From: Pseudomonadota bacterium
GTDB taxonomy: Bacteria > Pseudomonadota > Gammaproteobacteria > Burkholderiales > Burkholderiaceae_B
DNA length: 51,065 bases
Direction of reading: 5' to 3'
Assembly (NCBI GenBank): GCA_023423975.1
Contig: JAFAEO010000020.1
Span: 1 to 51,065, forward strand
In this document: positions 8,334-15,683 of the stretch, piece by piece
Numbering within the stretch: position 1 is the stretch's first letter
How the letters are laid out: each line of letters opens with the position of its first letter
Notes under the pieces: generated by a model
Database searches by the model: none
Told to the model about the DNA's origin: nothing
What the model saw: only the letters and a program-made list of their open reading frames with translations
Made by a program: the position numbers and the translations under genes

Positions 8334-9263
8334 ATGGCTTACTTTCTTGAAACGCTTTTTGGTGGTCTGATGGGCGGCATGCTGTACGCGCTGGTCGGAC
8401 TCGGTTTTGTGCTTATCTTCAAGGCATCGGGGGTATTCAACTTCGCCCAGGGCGCCATGGTGCTGGTTGCCGCGTTGTCCATGGCACGGTTCTCTGTCTG
8501 GATTCCGCAATGGCTGGGATTTGAAAATCTGCTGCTGGCAAATATTCTGGCGTTCATTGTCAGTGCCGGCGTGATGGTGTTGGTCGCCATTCTGGTGGAA
8601 CGGCTGGTGCTGCGCCACCTGGTCAACCAGGAAGGCACGACGCTTTTAATGGCCACGCTGGGCATCAGTTACTTCCTGGATGGGCTGGGTCAGATTATTT
8701 TCGGCAGTTCGGTTTACTCCATCAATGTCGGCATGCCCAAGGATCCGGCTTTCATTCTGGACTCGGTATTCGAAGGAGGCATTCTGATCAGTCTGGAAGA
8801 CCTGACGGCCGCTGCCATCTCGGCAGTGCTGGTGGCGTTGCTGGCGTTCTTCTTTCAATACACGGCGACCGGGCGCGCCTTGCGGGCCGTGGCCGATGAC
8901 CATCAGGCGGCGCAATCTATCGGCATTCCATTGAATCGCATCTGGGTCATTGTGTGGGTTGTTGCCGGCATTGTGGCGCTGGTTGCCGGGATTATCTGGG
9001 GCTCAAAATTCGGCGTGCAGTTTACTCTGTCCACCGCCGCATTGCGCGCATTACCGGTTGTGATATTGGGCGGGCTCACGTCAGTGCCTGGCGCCATTAT
9101 CGGCGGCCTGATTATCGGCGTCGGCGAAAAACTGTCCGAAGCCTATATTGGTCCGTTCATCGGCGGGGGGATCGAGATCTGGTTTGCCTATGTCCTGGCG
9201 TTGGTGTTCCTGTTGTTCCGTCCGCAGGGATTGTTCGGCGAAAAAATCATTGACCGCGTGTAA
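8334..9263 (+). CDS. LIV-type ABC transporter permease (LivH-like)
   Basis: This 309-residue inner-membrane protein has about eight hydrophobic segments and the LivH layout: LFGGLMGGMLYALVGLGFVLIFKASGVFNFAQG at the N terminus is the family hallmark. The cytoplasmic coupling segment ATGRALRAVADDHQAAQSIGI (near 180-200) matches the EAA-like loop that contacts the ATPase. It starts 5 bp after the LivG-like gene. It would pair with the LivM-like permease that follows to form the translocation pore. Confidence 0.92.
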   Translation: MAYFLETLFGGLMGGMLYALVGLGFVLIFKASGVFNFAQGAMVLVAALSMARFSVWIPQWLGFENLLLANILAFIVSAGVMVLVAILVERLVLRHLVNQEGTTLLMATLGISYFLDGLGQIIFGSSVYSINVGMPKDPAFILDSVFEGGILISLEDLTAAAISAVLVALLAFFFQYTATGRALRAVADDHQAAQSIGIPLNRIWVIVWVVAGIVALVAGIIWGSKFGVQFTLSTAALRALPVVILGGLTSVPGAIIGGLIIGVGEKLSEAYIGPFIGGGIEIWFAYVLALVFLLFRPQGLFGEKIIDRV

Positions 9264-9280
9264 AAGGCAAGGGAATCCAT

Positions 9281-10345
9281 ATGTTTTATCGTGAAAACGG
9301 TCAGTTCAAAGTCAGTTACCGACAGGATCAGCAGATTTTTCCGATCAGGCAGGACCGTATTTTTATCGGGCTGCTGCTGGTTGCGGCTATTGTCGTAGTG
9401 CCGCTGCTGTCCTCCAATTATTTCCTGGGCGGGATCATGATTCCGTTCCTCATCCTGGCCATGGCGGCCATCGGCTTGAATATTCTGGTGGGCTATTGTG
9501 GCCAGATCTCGATGGGTACCGGCGCCTTCATGGCGGTGGGTGCCTATGCCGCATGGAACTTCGGTGTACGTTTTCCGGAGCTGCCGCTGATCTTCCAGCT
9601 TTTGATGGGCGGTGTCTTTGCCACCCTGGTCGGCATTCTGTTCGGCATACCCAGCTTGCGTATCCGCGGCCTGTATCTGGCGGTGGCCACGTTGGCAGCG
9701 CAGTTTTTCGTAGACTGGACCTTCCTGCGCATTCCGTTCTTTACCAATAACTCATCATCGGGCAGCGTGTCGGTGCCGCGGCTGGACTTTTTCGGCCTGC
9801 CGATACAAACGCCGTTGCAGAAATATCTGTTCGTCCTTGCACTTGTGATTGTGATCGCCGTGCTGGCCAAGAACCTGGTGCGCGGCGCTATCGGTCGCGA
9901 GTGGATGGCTATTCGCGATATGGACGTGGCCGCTTCTGTTATCGGGATCCGCCCCATGTATGCCAAGCTCAGCGCCTTTGCCGTTAGCTCCTTCATTGTG
10001 GGCATCGCCGGCGCCTTGTGGGGCTTTGTCCATCTTGGTTCCTGGGAGCCCTCTGCCTTTGATCTGAACCGTTCTTTCCAGTTGCTGTTCATGGTGATTA
10101 TCGGCGGACTCGGATCCATCGTGGGCAGTTTTTTCGGAGCGGCCTTCATCGTCCTGGTGCCCATTGCGCTGAACCGGATTCCTGAAATGCTGGGGCTGTC
10201 GCTGGGCGTGGATACGGCAGCGCATATCGAGCATATGGTATTTGGCGCCCTGATTGTGTTTTTCCTTATCGTCGAGCCGCATGGTCTGGCGCGCTTGTGG
10301 AGTATTGCGAAAGAAAAATTGCGGATATGGCCGTTTCCGCACTAG
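9281..10345 (+). CDS. LIV-type ABC transporter permease (LivM-like)
   Basis: The 354-residue protein has about ten membrane segments after a 25-residue hydrophilic N terminus. The block LNILVGYCGQISMGTGAFMAVGAYA is the LivM signature. The coupling loop is IGREWMAIRDMDVAASVIGI. It begins 17 bp after livH-like and is the second half of the pore. The gene is followed by a 73-bp gap and then the binding-protein gene, with no terminator visible between them. Confidence 0.92.
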   Translation: MFYRENGQFKVSYRQDQQIFPIRQDRIFIGLLLVAAIVVVPLLSSNYFLGGIMIPFLILAMAAIGLNILVGYCGQISMGTGAFMAVGAYAAWNFGVRFPELPLIFQLLMGGVFATLVGILFGIPSLRIRGLYLAVATLAAQFFVDWTFLRIPFFTNNSSSGSVSVPRLDFFGLPIQTPLQKYLFVLALVIVIAVLAKNLVRGAIGREWMAIRDMDVAASVIGIRPMYAKLSAFAVSSFIVGIAGALWGFVHLGSWEPSAFDLNRSFQLLFMVIIGGLGSIVGSFFGAAFIVLVPIALNRIPEMLGLSLGVDTAAHIEHMVFGALIVFFLIVEPHGLARLWSIAKEKLRIWPFPH

Positions 10346-10418
10346 TGGTGTTCAGTTTGCTGTGCTGGATGTATTTAACAAATAAAACCTATCTGGATGA
10401 GAATCCGAGGAGAGAGAC

Positions 10419-11750
10419 ATGAAATTGCAAATGAAACAATGGATAGCCGCACTGAGTGTTGCCGGGGTACTGGGTACGCTGCCGTTACAGGTGCAGGCCG
10501 CCGATGAACAATTTATCCCGCTGCTGACCTATCGTACGGGTTCGTTCGCCCCGTTGGGTATTCCCTGGGCCGATGGCAAGATTGATTATCTCAAGCTGGT
10601 CAATGCGCGCGACGGCGGCATCAACGGCGTCAAAATCGCCTATGAGGAATGTGAAACCGCCTATGCGACAGACCGCGGCGTAGAGTGCTACGAGCGCTTA
10701 AAGGCTGCTCATAGCGGCGCGTCGGGCTTCGATTCGCAGTCCACGGGTATCACATTTGCGGTTTCCGACAAGGCCCCCGGGGACAAGGTATCTATTGAAA
10801 CGGTAGGCTATGGCTTGTCTCAATCTGCAGACGGGTCTGTTTTTGAGTGGAATTTTCCATTGCTGGGCACCTACTGGACCGCCGCTGATGTAATGATTCA
10901 GGACATTGCCAAAAAACTGGGTGGCGAAGATAAGCTCAAAGGCAAAAAAATTGCGCTTGTCTATCATGACTCGCCCTACGGCAAAGAGCCGATCCCGTTG
11001 CTTAAGGCGCGCGCCGAAGCCAATGGTTTTGAGCTGCAGCTTTATCCGGTAACGGCGCCAGGCGTTGAACAGAAATCCACTTGGCTGCAAATCCGCCAGA
11101 AACGGCCTGACTACGTATTGCTTTGGAGCGCGGGCATCATGACGCCAACGGCCATTCGTGAGGCGCAGTCTACCGGCTACGCCCGCGACAAGATGTATGC
11201 CATCTGGTGGGCCGGCTCTGAGGGCGATGTAAAGGATCTGGGCCAGGTGGCCAAGGGATACAACGCCATTACGATTCACAATACCGGTGAAGCCAAGGGC
11301 AAGGTATACGATGATCTGAAAACGCACCTGTTTGACAAGGGCAATGGTTCCAGCAAAAACACCTTGGGCACGATTGCTTACACCCGCGGCCTGGTCATTT
11401 CCATGCTGCAGGTTGAGGCCATTCGTACTGCCCAGGAAAAATACGGCAAAGGCAAGCATATGACGTCCGAACAGGTGCGCTGGGGTTTCGAAAACCTGAA
11501 CCTGACCGAAGAGCGCCTGAAAGAAATCGGCTTTGACCAAATCGTCAAACCGTTCAAGACCTCTTGCGCCAACCACGTCGGTGAGGATTGGGCCCGGATT
11601 GTCCAGTGGGATGGCAGCAAGTTTGTTCCTGCTTCCGATCTGTATCAGGCTGACCAGAAATATGTGGGACCGCTGGTCAAGTCTGAAGCAGAAAAATATG
11701 CACAATCAAAGAAAGTCACGCCTCGTGACTGCAGTAAGACTTCTTCCTGA
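10419..11750 (+). CDS. periplasmic substrate-binding protein of the LIV-type transporter
   Basis: The 443-residue precursor has a clear Sec signal peptide with cleavage expected after VQA (residue 27). The mature part is a type-I periplasmic binding fold and is longer than LivJ/LivK (about 345 residues), typical of binding proteins in ligase-linked clusters. A strong GAGGAGAG ribosome-binding site precedes the ATG. The middle of the protein (LVYHDSPYGKEPIPLL and VLLWSAGIMTPTAIREA) fits the two-lobed fold. It gives the transporter its specificity; the ligand is unknown. A GC-rich hairpin follows the gene, which may raise its expression above that of the flanking genes. Confidence 0.88.
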   Translation: MKLQMKQWIAALSVAGVLGTLPLQVQAADEQFIPLLTYRTGSFAPLGIPWADGKIDYLKLVNARDGGINGVKIAYEECETAYATDRGVECYERLKAAHSGASGFDSQSTGITFAVSDKAPGDKVSIETVGYGLSQSADGSVFEWNFPLLGTYWTAADVMIQDIAKKLGGEDKLKGKKIALVYHDSPYGKEPIPLLKARAEANGFELQLYPVTAPGVEQKSTWLQIRQKRPDYVLLWSAGIMTPTAIREAQSTGYARDKMYAIWWAGSEGDVKDLGQVAKGYNAITIHNTGEAKGKVYDDLKTHLFDKGNGSSKNTLGTIAYTRGLVISMLQVEAIRTAQEKYGKGKHMTSEQVRWGFENLNLTEERLKEIGFDQIVKPFKTSCANHVGEDWARIVQWDGSKFVPASDLYQADQKYVGPLVKSEAEKYAQSKKVTPRDCSKTSS

Positions 11751-11764
11751 GGGATGAGGCACGT

Positions 11765-11797
11765 CCATCCCCGGCGCGGTACGGTGCCGGGGGATGG
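11765..11797 (+). repeat. GC-rich hairpin between binding-protein gene and LivF-like gene
   Basis: CCATCCCCGGC (11765-11775) pairs with GCCGGGGGATGG (11786-11797), with one extra G and a 10-nt loop. There is no T run after it. Such hairpins after binding-protein genes commonly protect the upstream mRNA from 3' exonucleases or cause partial termination. Confidence 0.55.
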
Positions 11798-11832
11798 GCA
11801 ACCCATCAGACAGCACATAGCGGGATACCAAT

Positions 11833-12684
11833 ATGCAAACCACGCCAACTGCAGCAGACGCTGCCGCCAAGCCGGAACCTGAACGGCTTCTGCTGAACGT
11901 CAACGGCATTGAAGTGATCTATAACCACGTTATTCTTGTACTGCGCGGCGTTTCGCTGGTGGTGCCGGAAGGCAAGATTGTCGCGCTGCTTGGCGCTAAC
12001 GGCGCCGGCAAGACGACAACCCTGCGTGCCGTATCGAACCTGCTTAAAAGCGAGCGCGGCGACGTGACCAAGGGGACGATTCATTACCAGGACGAACGCG
12101 TCGACAGCATGACGCCGGCTGATCTGGTTAAACGCGGAGTAATCCAGGTCATGGAAGGCCGTCATTGTTTCGGCCACCTGACCATCGAGGAAAACCTGCT
12201 TACCGGCGCCTATACGCGCAAGGTGAGCAAGGGCGAGATTGAGGCATCACTGGACCGGGTGTATCAATATTTCCCCAGGCTCAAGCAGCGTCGCACCAGC
12301 CAGGCCGGCTATACCTCGGGCGGCGAACAGCAGATGGCGGCCATTGGGCGCGCCCTCATGGCCGATCCTAAAATGATTTTGCTTGATGAACCCTCCATGG
12401 GACTGGCGCCGCAGATTGTCGAAGAGATCTTCGAAATCGTGCGTGATCTCAATACCCGAGAACGGGTGAGCTTTCTGTTGGCCGAGCAGAACACCAACAT
12501 CGCGCTGCGTTATGCCGACTATGGCTATATTCTGGAAAGTGGTCGGGTGATGATGGACGGCACGGCCCAGGAGCTGGCCAGTAACGATGATGTGAAAGAG
12601 TTTTATCTGGGCATTGAAAGCGGTGATCGGAAAAATTTTCGTGACACCAAATTTTATCGCCGCCGCAAGCGCTGGCTGGCTTAG
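11833..12684 (+). CDS. LIV-type ABC transporter ATP-binding protein (LivF-like)
   Basis: The 283-residue protein is the second ATPase of the importer. Walker A is GANGAGKTT (54-62), the signature is YTSGGEQQMAAIGRALM, Walker B is MILLDEPSMGL, and the switch region is LLAEQNTNIAL. Compared with E. coli LivF (237 residues) it has an N-terminal extension of about 20 residues and a basic C-terminal tail ending FYRRRKRWLA. It would form a heterodimer with the LivG-like subunit. Confidence 0.92.
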   Translation: MQTTPTAADAAAKPEPERLLLNVNGIEVIYNHVILVLRGVSLVVPEGKIVALLGANGAGKTTTLRAVSNLLKSERGDVTKGTIHYQDERVDSMTPADLVKRGVIQVMEGRHCFGHLTIEENLLTGAYTRKVSKGEIEASLDRVYQYFPRLKQRRTSQAGYTSGGEQQMAAIGRALMADPKMILLDEPSMGLAPQIVEEIFEIVRDLNTRERVSFLLAEQNTNIALRYADYGYILESGRVMMDGTAQELASNDDVKEFYLGIESGDRKNFRDTKFYRRRKRWLA

Positions 12685-12693
12685 GAGCAAAGA

Positions 12694-13992
12694 ATGACTG
12701 AGTATTTCGATGCTCTGGAAGTGCGCGATCAGGCGCAGCGTGAGGCCGATCTGTTTGCTGCCCTGCCTGCAGCGCTGGCTGCGGCACGCGAGCGTGCACC
12801 TGCAATTGCCACGCAGTTGCAGAACGTGCAGGTGGACCGCATCACCAGTCGCCAGGCGCTGGCTGCTATTCCTGTATTACGTAAATCCGAGCTGCTCAAG
12901 CGGCAGCATGCACAACGCACACCGGCCGGTGAAAACCACGTCCAGGCAGGCGCTGGAGCCGGCACTGTCGTGCAGCGCGTCTTTGGTGGCTTTTCAACGG
13001 TTGGCTGGGGCGATGCCGCGCGCGTCTTTGCCTCGCCCGGTCCCATTTATGAACCAGAGAGCAAACGGGCCGACTACTGGCGTTTTGGCCGTGCACTGTA
13101 TGCGGCAGGCTTTCGCGCCAATACGCTGTTGTACAACTGCTTTTCGTATCATTTCACCCCTGCCGGTTCCATGTTTGAAACGGCCGGGCTGGCCATCGGC
13201 TGCACGGTCTTTCCGGGTGGAGTCGGGCAGACTGAAATGCAGGTTGCAACCATCCACGATCTGCAGCCCGAGGGTTATGCCGGCACACCCAGCTTTCTCA
13301 AACTGATTCTGGAGAAGGCCGACGAAATGCAGGTCGCATTGCCGTCGTTGAAACGCGCACTGTTTTCAGGAGAGGCCTTTCCGCCGTCCTTGCAGACCTG
13401 GTTTGCGCAGCGCGGGATCCATGGCTATCAGGCCTATGGCACTGCAGATCTGGGCTTGATTGCCTATGAGTCTGAAGCGCGGGACGGGCTGATCATTGGC
13501 GAGGATATTGTGCTGGAAATTGTGCGACCCGGCACCAACGAGCCTGTGCCCGAGGGCGAGGTAGGGGAGATTGTGGTGACCACCCTGAATCCCGATTATC
13601 CGCTACTGCGCTTTGGCACCGGAGACTTGTCGGCAATCATGCCGGGGCATTCGGCCTGCGGCCGCACCAACAAGCGGATTCGTGGCTGGATGGGGCGCGC
13701 CGACCAGACGACCAAGGTGCGGGGCATGTTTGTGCATCCCGAACAGGTGGCCAGGGTCGTGGCCCGCTTTGAGCAGGTCCACAAGGCCAGACTGGTTGTT
13801 TCCGGTGAAACCGGGCGCGATGACATGACCCTGTTTGTGGAAGTGGACGGTGCACCCGCTGCGGGCCTGCAGGAAAAACTGGGCAATGTGGTGCGGGAGG
13901 AAACTAAGCTGCGCGCCGCGATTGTCTTTGTCGGGGTCGGTGAGCTGGCCAATGACGGCAAGGTCATTGAAGACAGCCGTTCGTACGAATAA
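12694..13992 (+). CDS. PaaK-like AMP-binding protein with degenerate nucleotide loop
   Basis: The 432-residue protein aligns by eye with phenylacetate-CoA ligases: N-terminal VLRKSELLKRQ, mid-domain YAGTPSFLKLILEKADE, GYQAYGTADLGLIAYES (acyl/AMP motif), LLRFGTGDLSAI (about residues 304-314) and a C-terminal domain with RADQTTKVRGMFVHPEQVARV. The usual Ser/Thr/Gly-rich phosphate loop (SSGTTGKPT) is not present; in its place, around residues 86-104, is GAGAGTVVQRVFGGFSTVG. It may still bind nucleotide in an altered way or be non-catalytic. It starts 9 bp after the LivF-like gene and ends the operon. Substrate unknown. Confidence 0.78.
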   Translation: MTEYFDALEVRDQAQREADLFAALPAALAAARERAPAIATQLQNVQVDRITSRQALAAIPVLRKSELLKRQHAQRTPAGENHVQAGAGAGTVVQRVFGGFSTVGWGDAARVFASPGPIYEPESKRADYWRFGRALYAAGFRANTLLYNCFSYHFTPAGSMFETAGLAIGCTVFPGGVGQTEMQVATIHDLQPEGYAGTPSFLKLILEKADEMQVALPSLKRALFSGEAFPPSLQTWFAQRGIHGYQAYGTADLGLIAYESEARDGLIIGEDIVLEIVRPGTNEPVPEGEVGEIVVTTLNPDYPLLRFGTGDLSAIMPGHSACGRTNKRIRGWMGRADQTTKVRGMFVHPEQVARVVARFEQVHKARLVVSGETGRDDMTLFVEVDGAPAAGLQEKLGNVVREETKLRAAIVFVGVGELANDGKVIEDSRSYE

Positions 13993-14004
13993 AAAAGCAA
14001 AACA

Positions 14005-14029
14005 GGACCCGCCTCAGAAGGGCGGGTTC
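14005..14029 (-). terminator. intrinsic terminator of the lipoate-ligase-like gene, stop codon in the loop
   Basis: A 9-bp stem (14021-14029 with 14005-14013, one G-T wobble) has a 7-nt loop at 14014-14020. Read on the minus strand it is followed by CTGTTTTGCTTTTTTA, so it can terminate the minus-strand transcript. The minus-strand stop codon (14016-14014) lies in the loop. On the plus strand no T run follows, although it could still block convergent transcription from the upstream operon. Confidence 0.65.
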
Positions 14030-14727
14030 TGCAGTGCTTGCAACAGGATTTGTTCAAAGTTGCTCATAGGCCTGCCCAGTAATTCCATTACCGAGGTGGT
14101 TTTTTCCGGCAGATAGCGTACCGGGCTGTGCAGCGCCGTTTCAAAACGGTTTGCCATGTCGGTCAGTTCGGCGCTGTTGGCATTGACCAGAATCACTGCA
14201 TGCGACAGCAGCGAAAAGGTGGGCGTCGCTGCCGTTCTGTTACGACGCCAGTATTGGGCCGTGCCGGCGATTTTTTTACCGGCAACAGCAAGATTGAACC
14301 GTCCGTCACAGAACGAGCCTTGCACCGGCTGGGGCGCGGCATGAATGCCGTATGCAGCCAGCGTGCGGGCAATCAGCTCACATAAGCCAAGATAATGCGC
14401 TTCGACCTGTTGCAACGGATAATTGGCCTGGACCGGGTAGGCCAGATGTAAATTGATCACGCCGGCTGCCTGGGGCACCACACCGCCGCCGGAGAGGCGC
14501 ACATCGACGGGTAGACCCGCTGCGGCCAACTGTCTGCCGGCCGCATCAAACTGCGGGCTACGCTCATAACTGCGCGGTACGCTGATCCCCGGGCTGGCCT
14601 GGTGAATGACCGCAAGGCGCTGTCCCTGTTGATCGACCCGATCCAGCAGCTGCATTTCGCTGTCGCGACGGCTTTGCCCAACTTCAAAAATGGCACTGGG
14701 CGGCAAGGCAAAAAAAGGCGTATTCAT
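14014..14727 (-). CDS. lipoate-protein ligase / octanoyltransferase family protein
   Basis: The 237-residue product has a BPL/LplA-type catalytic domain. VRLSGGGVV (76-84) matches the RRxSGGG lipoyl-AMP loop and VAGKKIAGTAQ (149-158) contains the acyl-accepting/stabilising Lys152. The following LSHAVILVN fits the LplA fold. The small C-terminal accessory domain of E. coli LplA is absent, so it could be a LipM-like octanoyltransferase or a scavenging ligase acting on lipoyl-dependent dehydrogenases. An AGGA lies 8 bases before the ATG. It is downstream of def on the same strand but separated by 263 bp. Confidence 0.75.
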   Translation of the reverse strand: MNTPFFALPPSAIFEVGQSRRDSEMQLLDRVDQQGQRLAVIHQASPGISVPRSYERSPQFDAAGRQLAAAGLPVDVRLSGGGVVPQAAGVINLHLAYPVQANYPLQQVEAHYLGLCELIARTLAAYGIHAAPQPVQGSFCDGRFNLAVAGKKIAGTAQYWRRNRTAATPTFSLLSHAVILVNANSAELTDMANRFETALHSPVRYLPEKTTSVMELLGRPMSNFEQILLQALQNPPF

Positions 14728-14990
14728 GTTGGCTGGCTGTCCTGTCGCGGGGAAGGTTGACCTATGCTGCGGGGGGGAGGGGCGGACGCGCCGCGGGCAA
14801 ACATCGGCCGATAGCGACGGTTTGCCGGGGAATTGGAAAAATTGGGGCGATTAAATTTGGTGATCGGCGCCGGGTGATTGCCGCTAGGCGAGGGCGATTG
14901 GCGCGTATGTGATTCAGGCAGGTTCAGGCAGGCGTGCGATTGGGGGCTGCGGCGGCCTTTGCGGGTCTGCATCCGGCCGTTCCTGCTCAA
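14728..14990. other. 263-bp GC-rich spacer with G7 tract and tandem repeat
   Basis: No convincing gene is seen between def and the lipoate-ligase-like gene. The spacer holds a run of seven G (14771-14777) followed by A and four more G, about 45 bp upstream of the ligase-like start, and a tandem pair of TTCAGGCAGG (14913-14932). GCGATTG-type words recur (near 14846, 14893, 14937). The only long reading frame is Pro/Ser/Arg-rich and lacks the codon pattern of its neighbours. Confidence 0.5.
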
Positions 14991-15503
14991 TCAGGCCTCG
15001 GCCTGTTCCTTGGCTTGCTTTTTCAGCTTGGTTTTGATGCGGGTTTGCTTTAAGGGCGACAGATATTCAACAAATACCTTGCCCAGCAGGTGATCCAGTT
15101 CGTGCTGCACGCATACGGCCAACAGGCCCTCTGCGTCAAATTCATAGGTTTCACCCTGCTCGTTGAGCGCACGCACGCGAATGCTGGCCGAGCGCTCTAC
15201 CTTGTCATAAATGCCGGGTACCGACAGGCAGCCTTCCTCATACACCTGTTTATCGTCGCTTTTCCAGATAATTTCCGGGTTAATAAGCGCCAGCAGATCG
15301 TCGCCTTCTTCGGAGACATCAATGACCACCACGCGTTCATGCACGTTGACCTGGGTCGCAGCCAGGCCCACACCGGGCGCAGCGTACATGGTTTCAGCCA
15401 TGTCGCGGACGAGCTGGCGAATGCGGTCATCCACCTGGGCTACCGGTTTTGCGACCGTGTGCAGCCGGGGATCGGGAAATTGAAGAATAGGTAAGAGTGC
15501 CAT
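14991..15503 (-). CDS. def: peptide deformylase
   Basis: The enzyme removes the N-formyl group from nascent proteins. The start is taken at ATG 15503, giving 170 residues, rather than at the TTG two codons earlier. All three motifs are present: GVGLAATQ (44-51), EEGCLSVP with metal-ligand Cys92, and QHELDHLLG with His134, Glu135 and His138. There is no ribosome-binding site, and a perfect TATAAT on the minus strand ends 7 bases before the ATG, so the transcript is probably leaderless. It is divergent from dprA, as part of a stretched dprA-def-fmt-rsmB neighbourhood. Confidence 0.95.
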   Translation of the reverse strand: MALLPILQFPDPRLHTVAKPVAQVDDRIRQLVRDMAETMYAAPGVGLAATQVNVHERVVVIDVSEEGDDLLALINPEIIWKSDDKQVYEEGCLSVPGIYDKVERSASIRVRALNEQGETYEFDAEGLLAVCVQHELDHLLGKVFVEYLSPLKQTRIKTKLKKQAKEQAEA

Positions 15504-15510
15504 GGCCAAT

Positions 15511-15518
15511 ATTATAAT
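15511..15518. promoter_or_regulatory. palindromic -10 box (ATTATAAT), probable leaderless def promoter
   Basis: ATTATAAT is its own reverse complement and offers TATAAT on both strands. On the minus strand it ends at 15511, 7 nt from the def ATG (15503), which places the predicted transcription start at or beside the start codon. No good -35 hexamer is seen upstream on either strand. Confidence 0.5.
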
Positions 15519-15644
15519 TGAAATCGATGCTGCTTGGGGTTCACGACCCGCGGGGACTGTCTGGCGCAGCGGGTCAAACCGGATGATTAAACGGATTCCT
15601 GGGGATGTCGCAGAAAAATCATCATTCTCTTGCGGCTATATTCC

Positions 15645-15650
15645 TATAAT
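15645..15650 (+). promoter_or_regulatory. -10 box for dprA
   Basis: Perfect TATAAT 34 bp before the chosen dprA start (15684). The -35 region (TCATTC at 15622-15627, 17-bp spacer) is poor. The box lies inside the in-frame upstream extension of dprA, which argues against the TTG start at 15630. Confidence 0.45.
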
Positions 15651-15683
15651 AGGGTGTTTTCTCACAAATTCAAGCGGATGGTT

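Noticed and set aside
13993..14031. Terminator for the plus-strand ligase/ABC operon
   Set aside because: The stem has no T run on the plus strand; the T-rich tail is on the minus strand.
15630..15683. TTG start for dprA
   Set aside because: A perfect -10 box (15645-15650) lies inside this segment and ATG starts follow.
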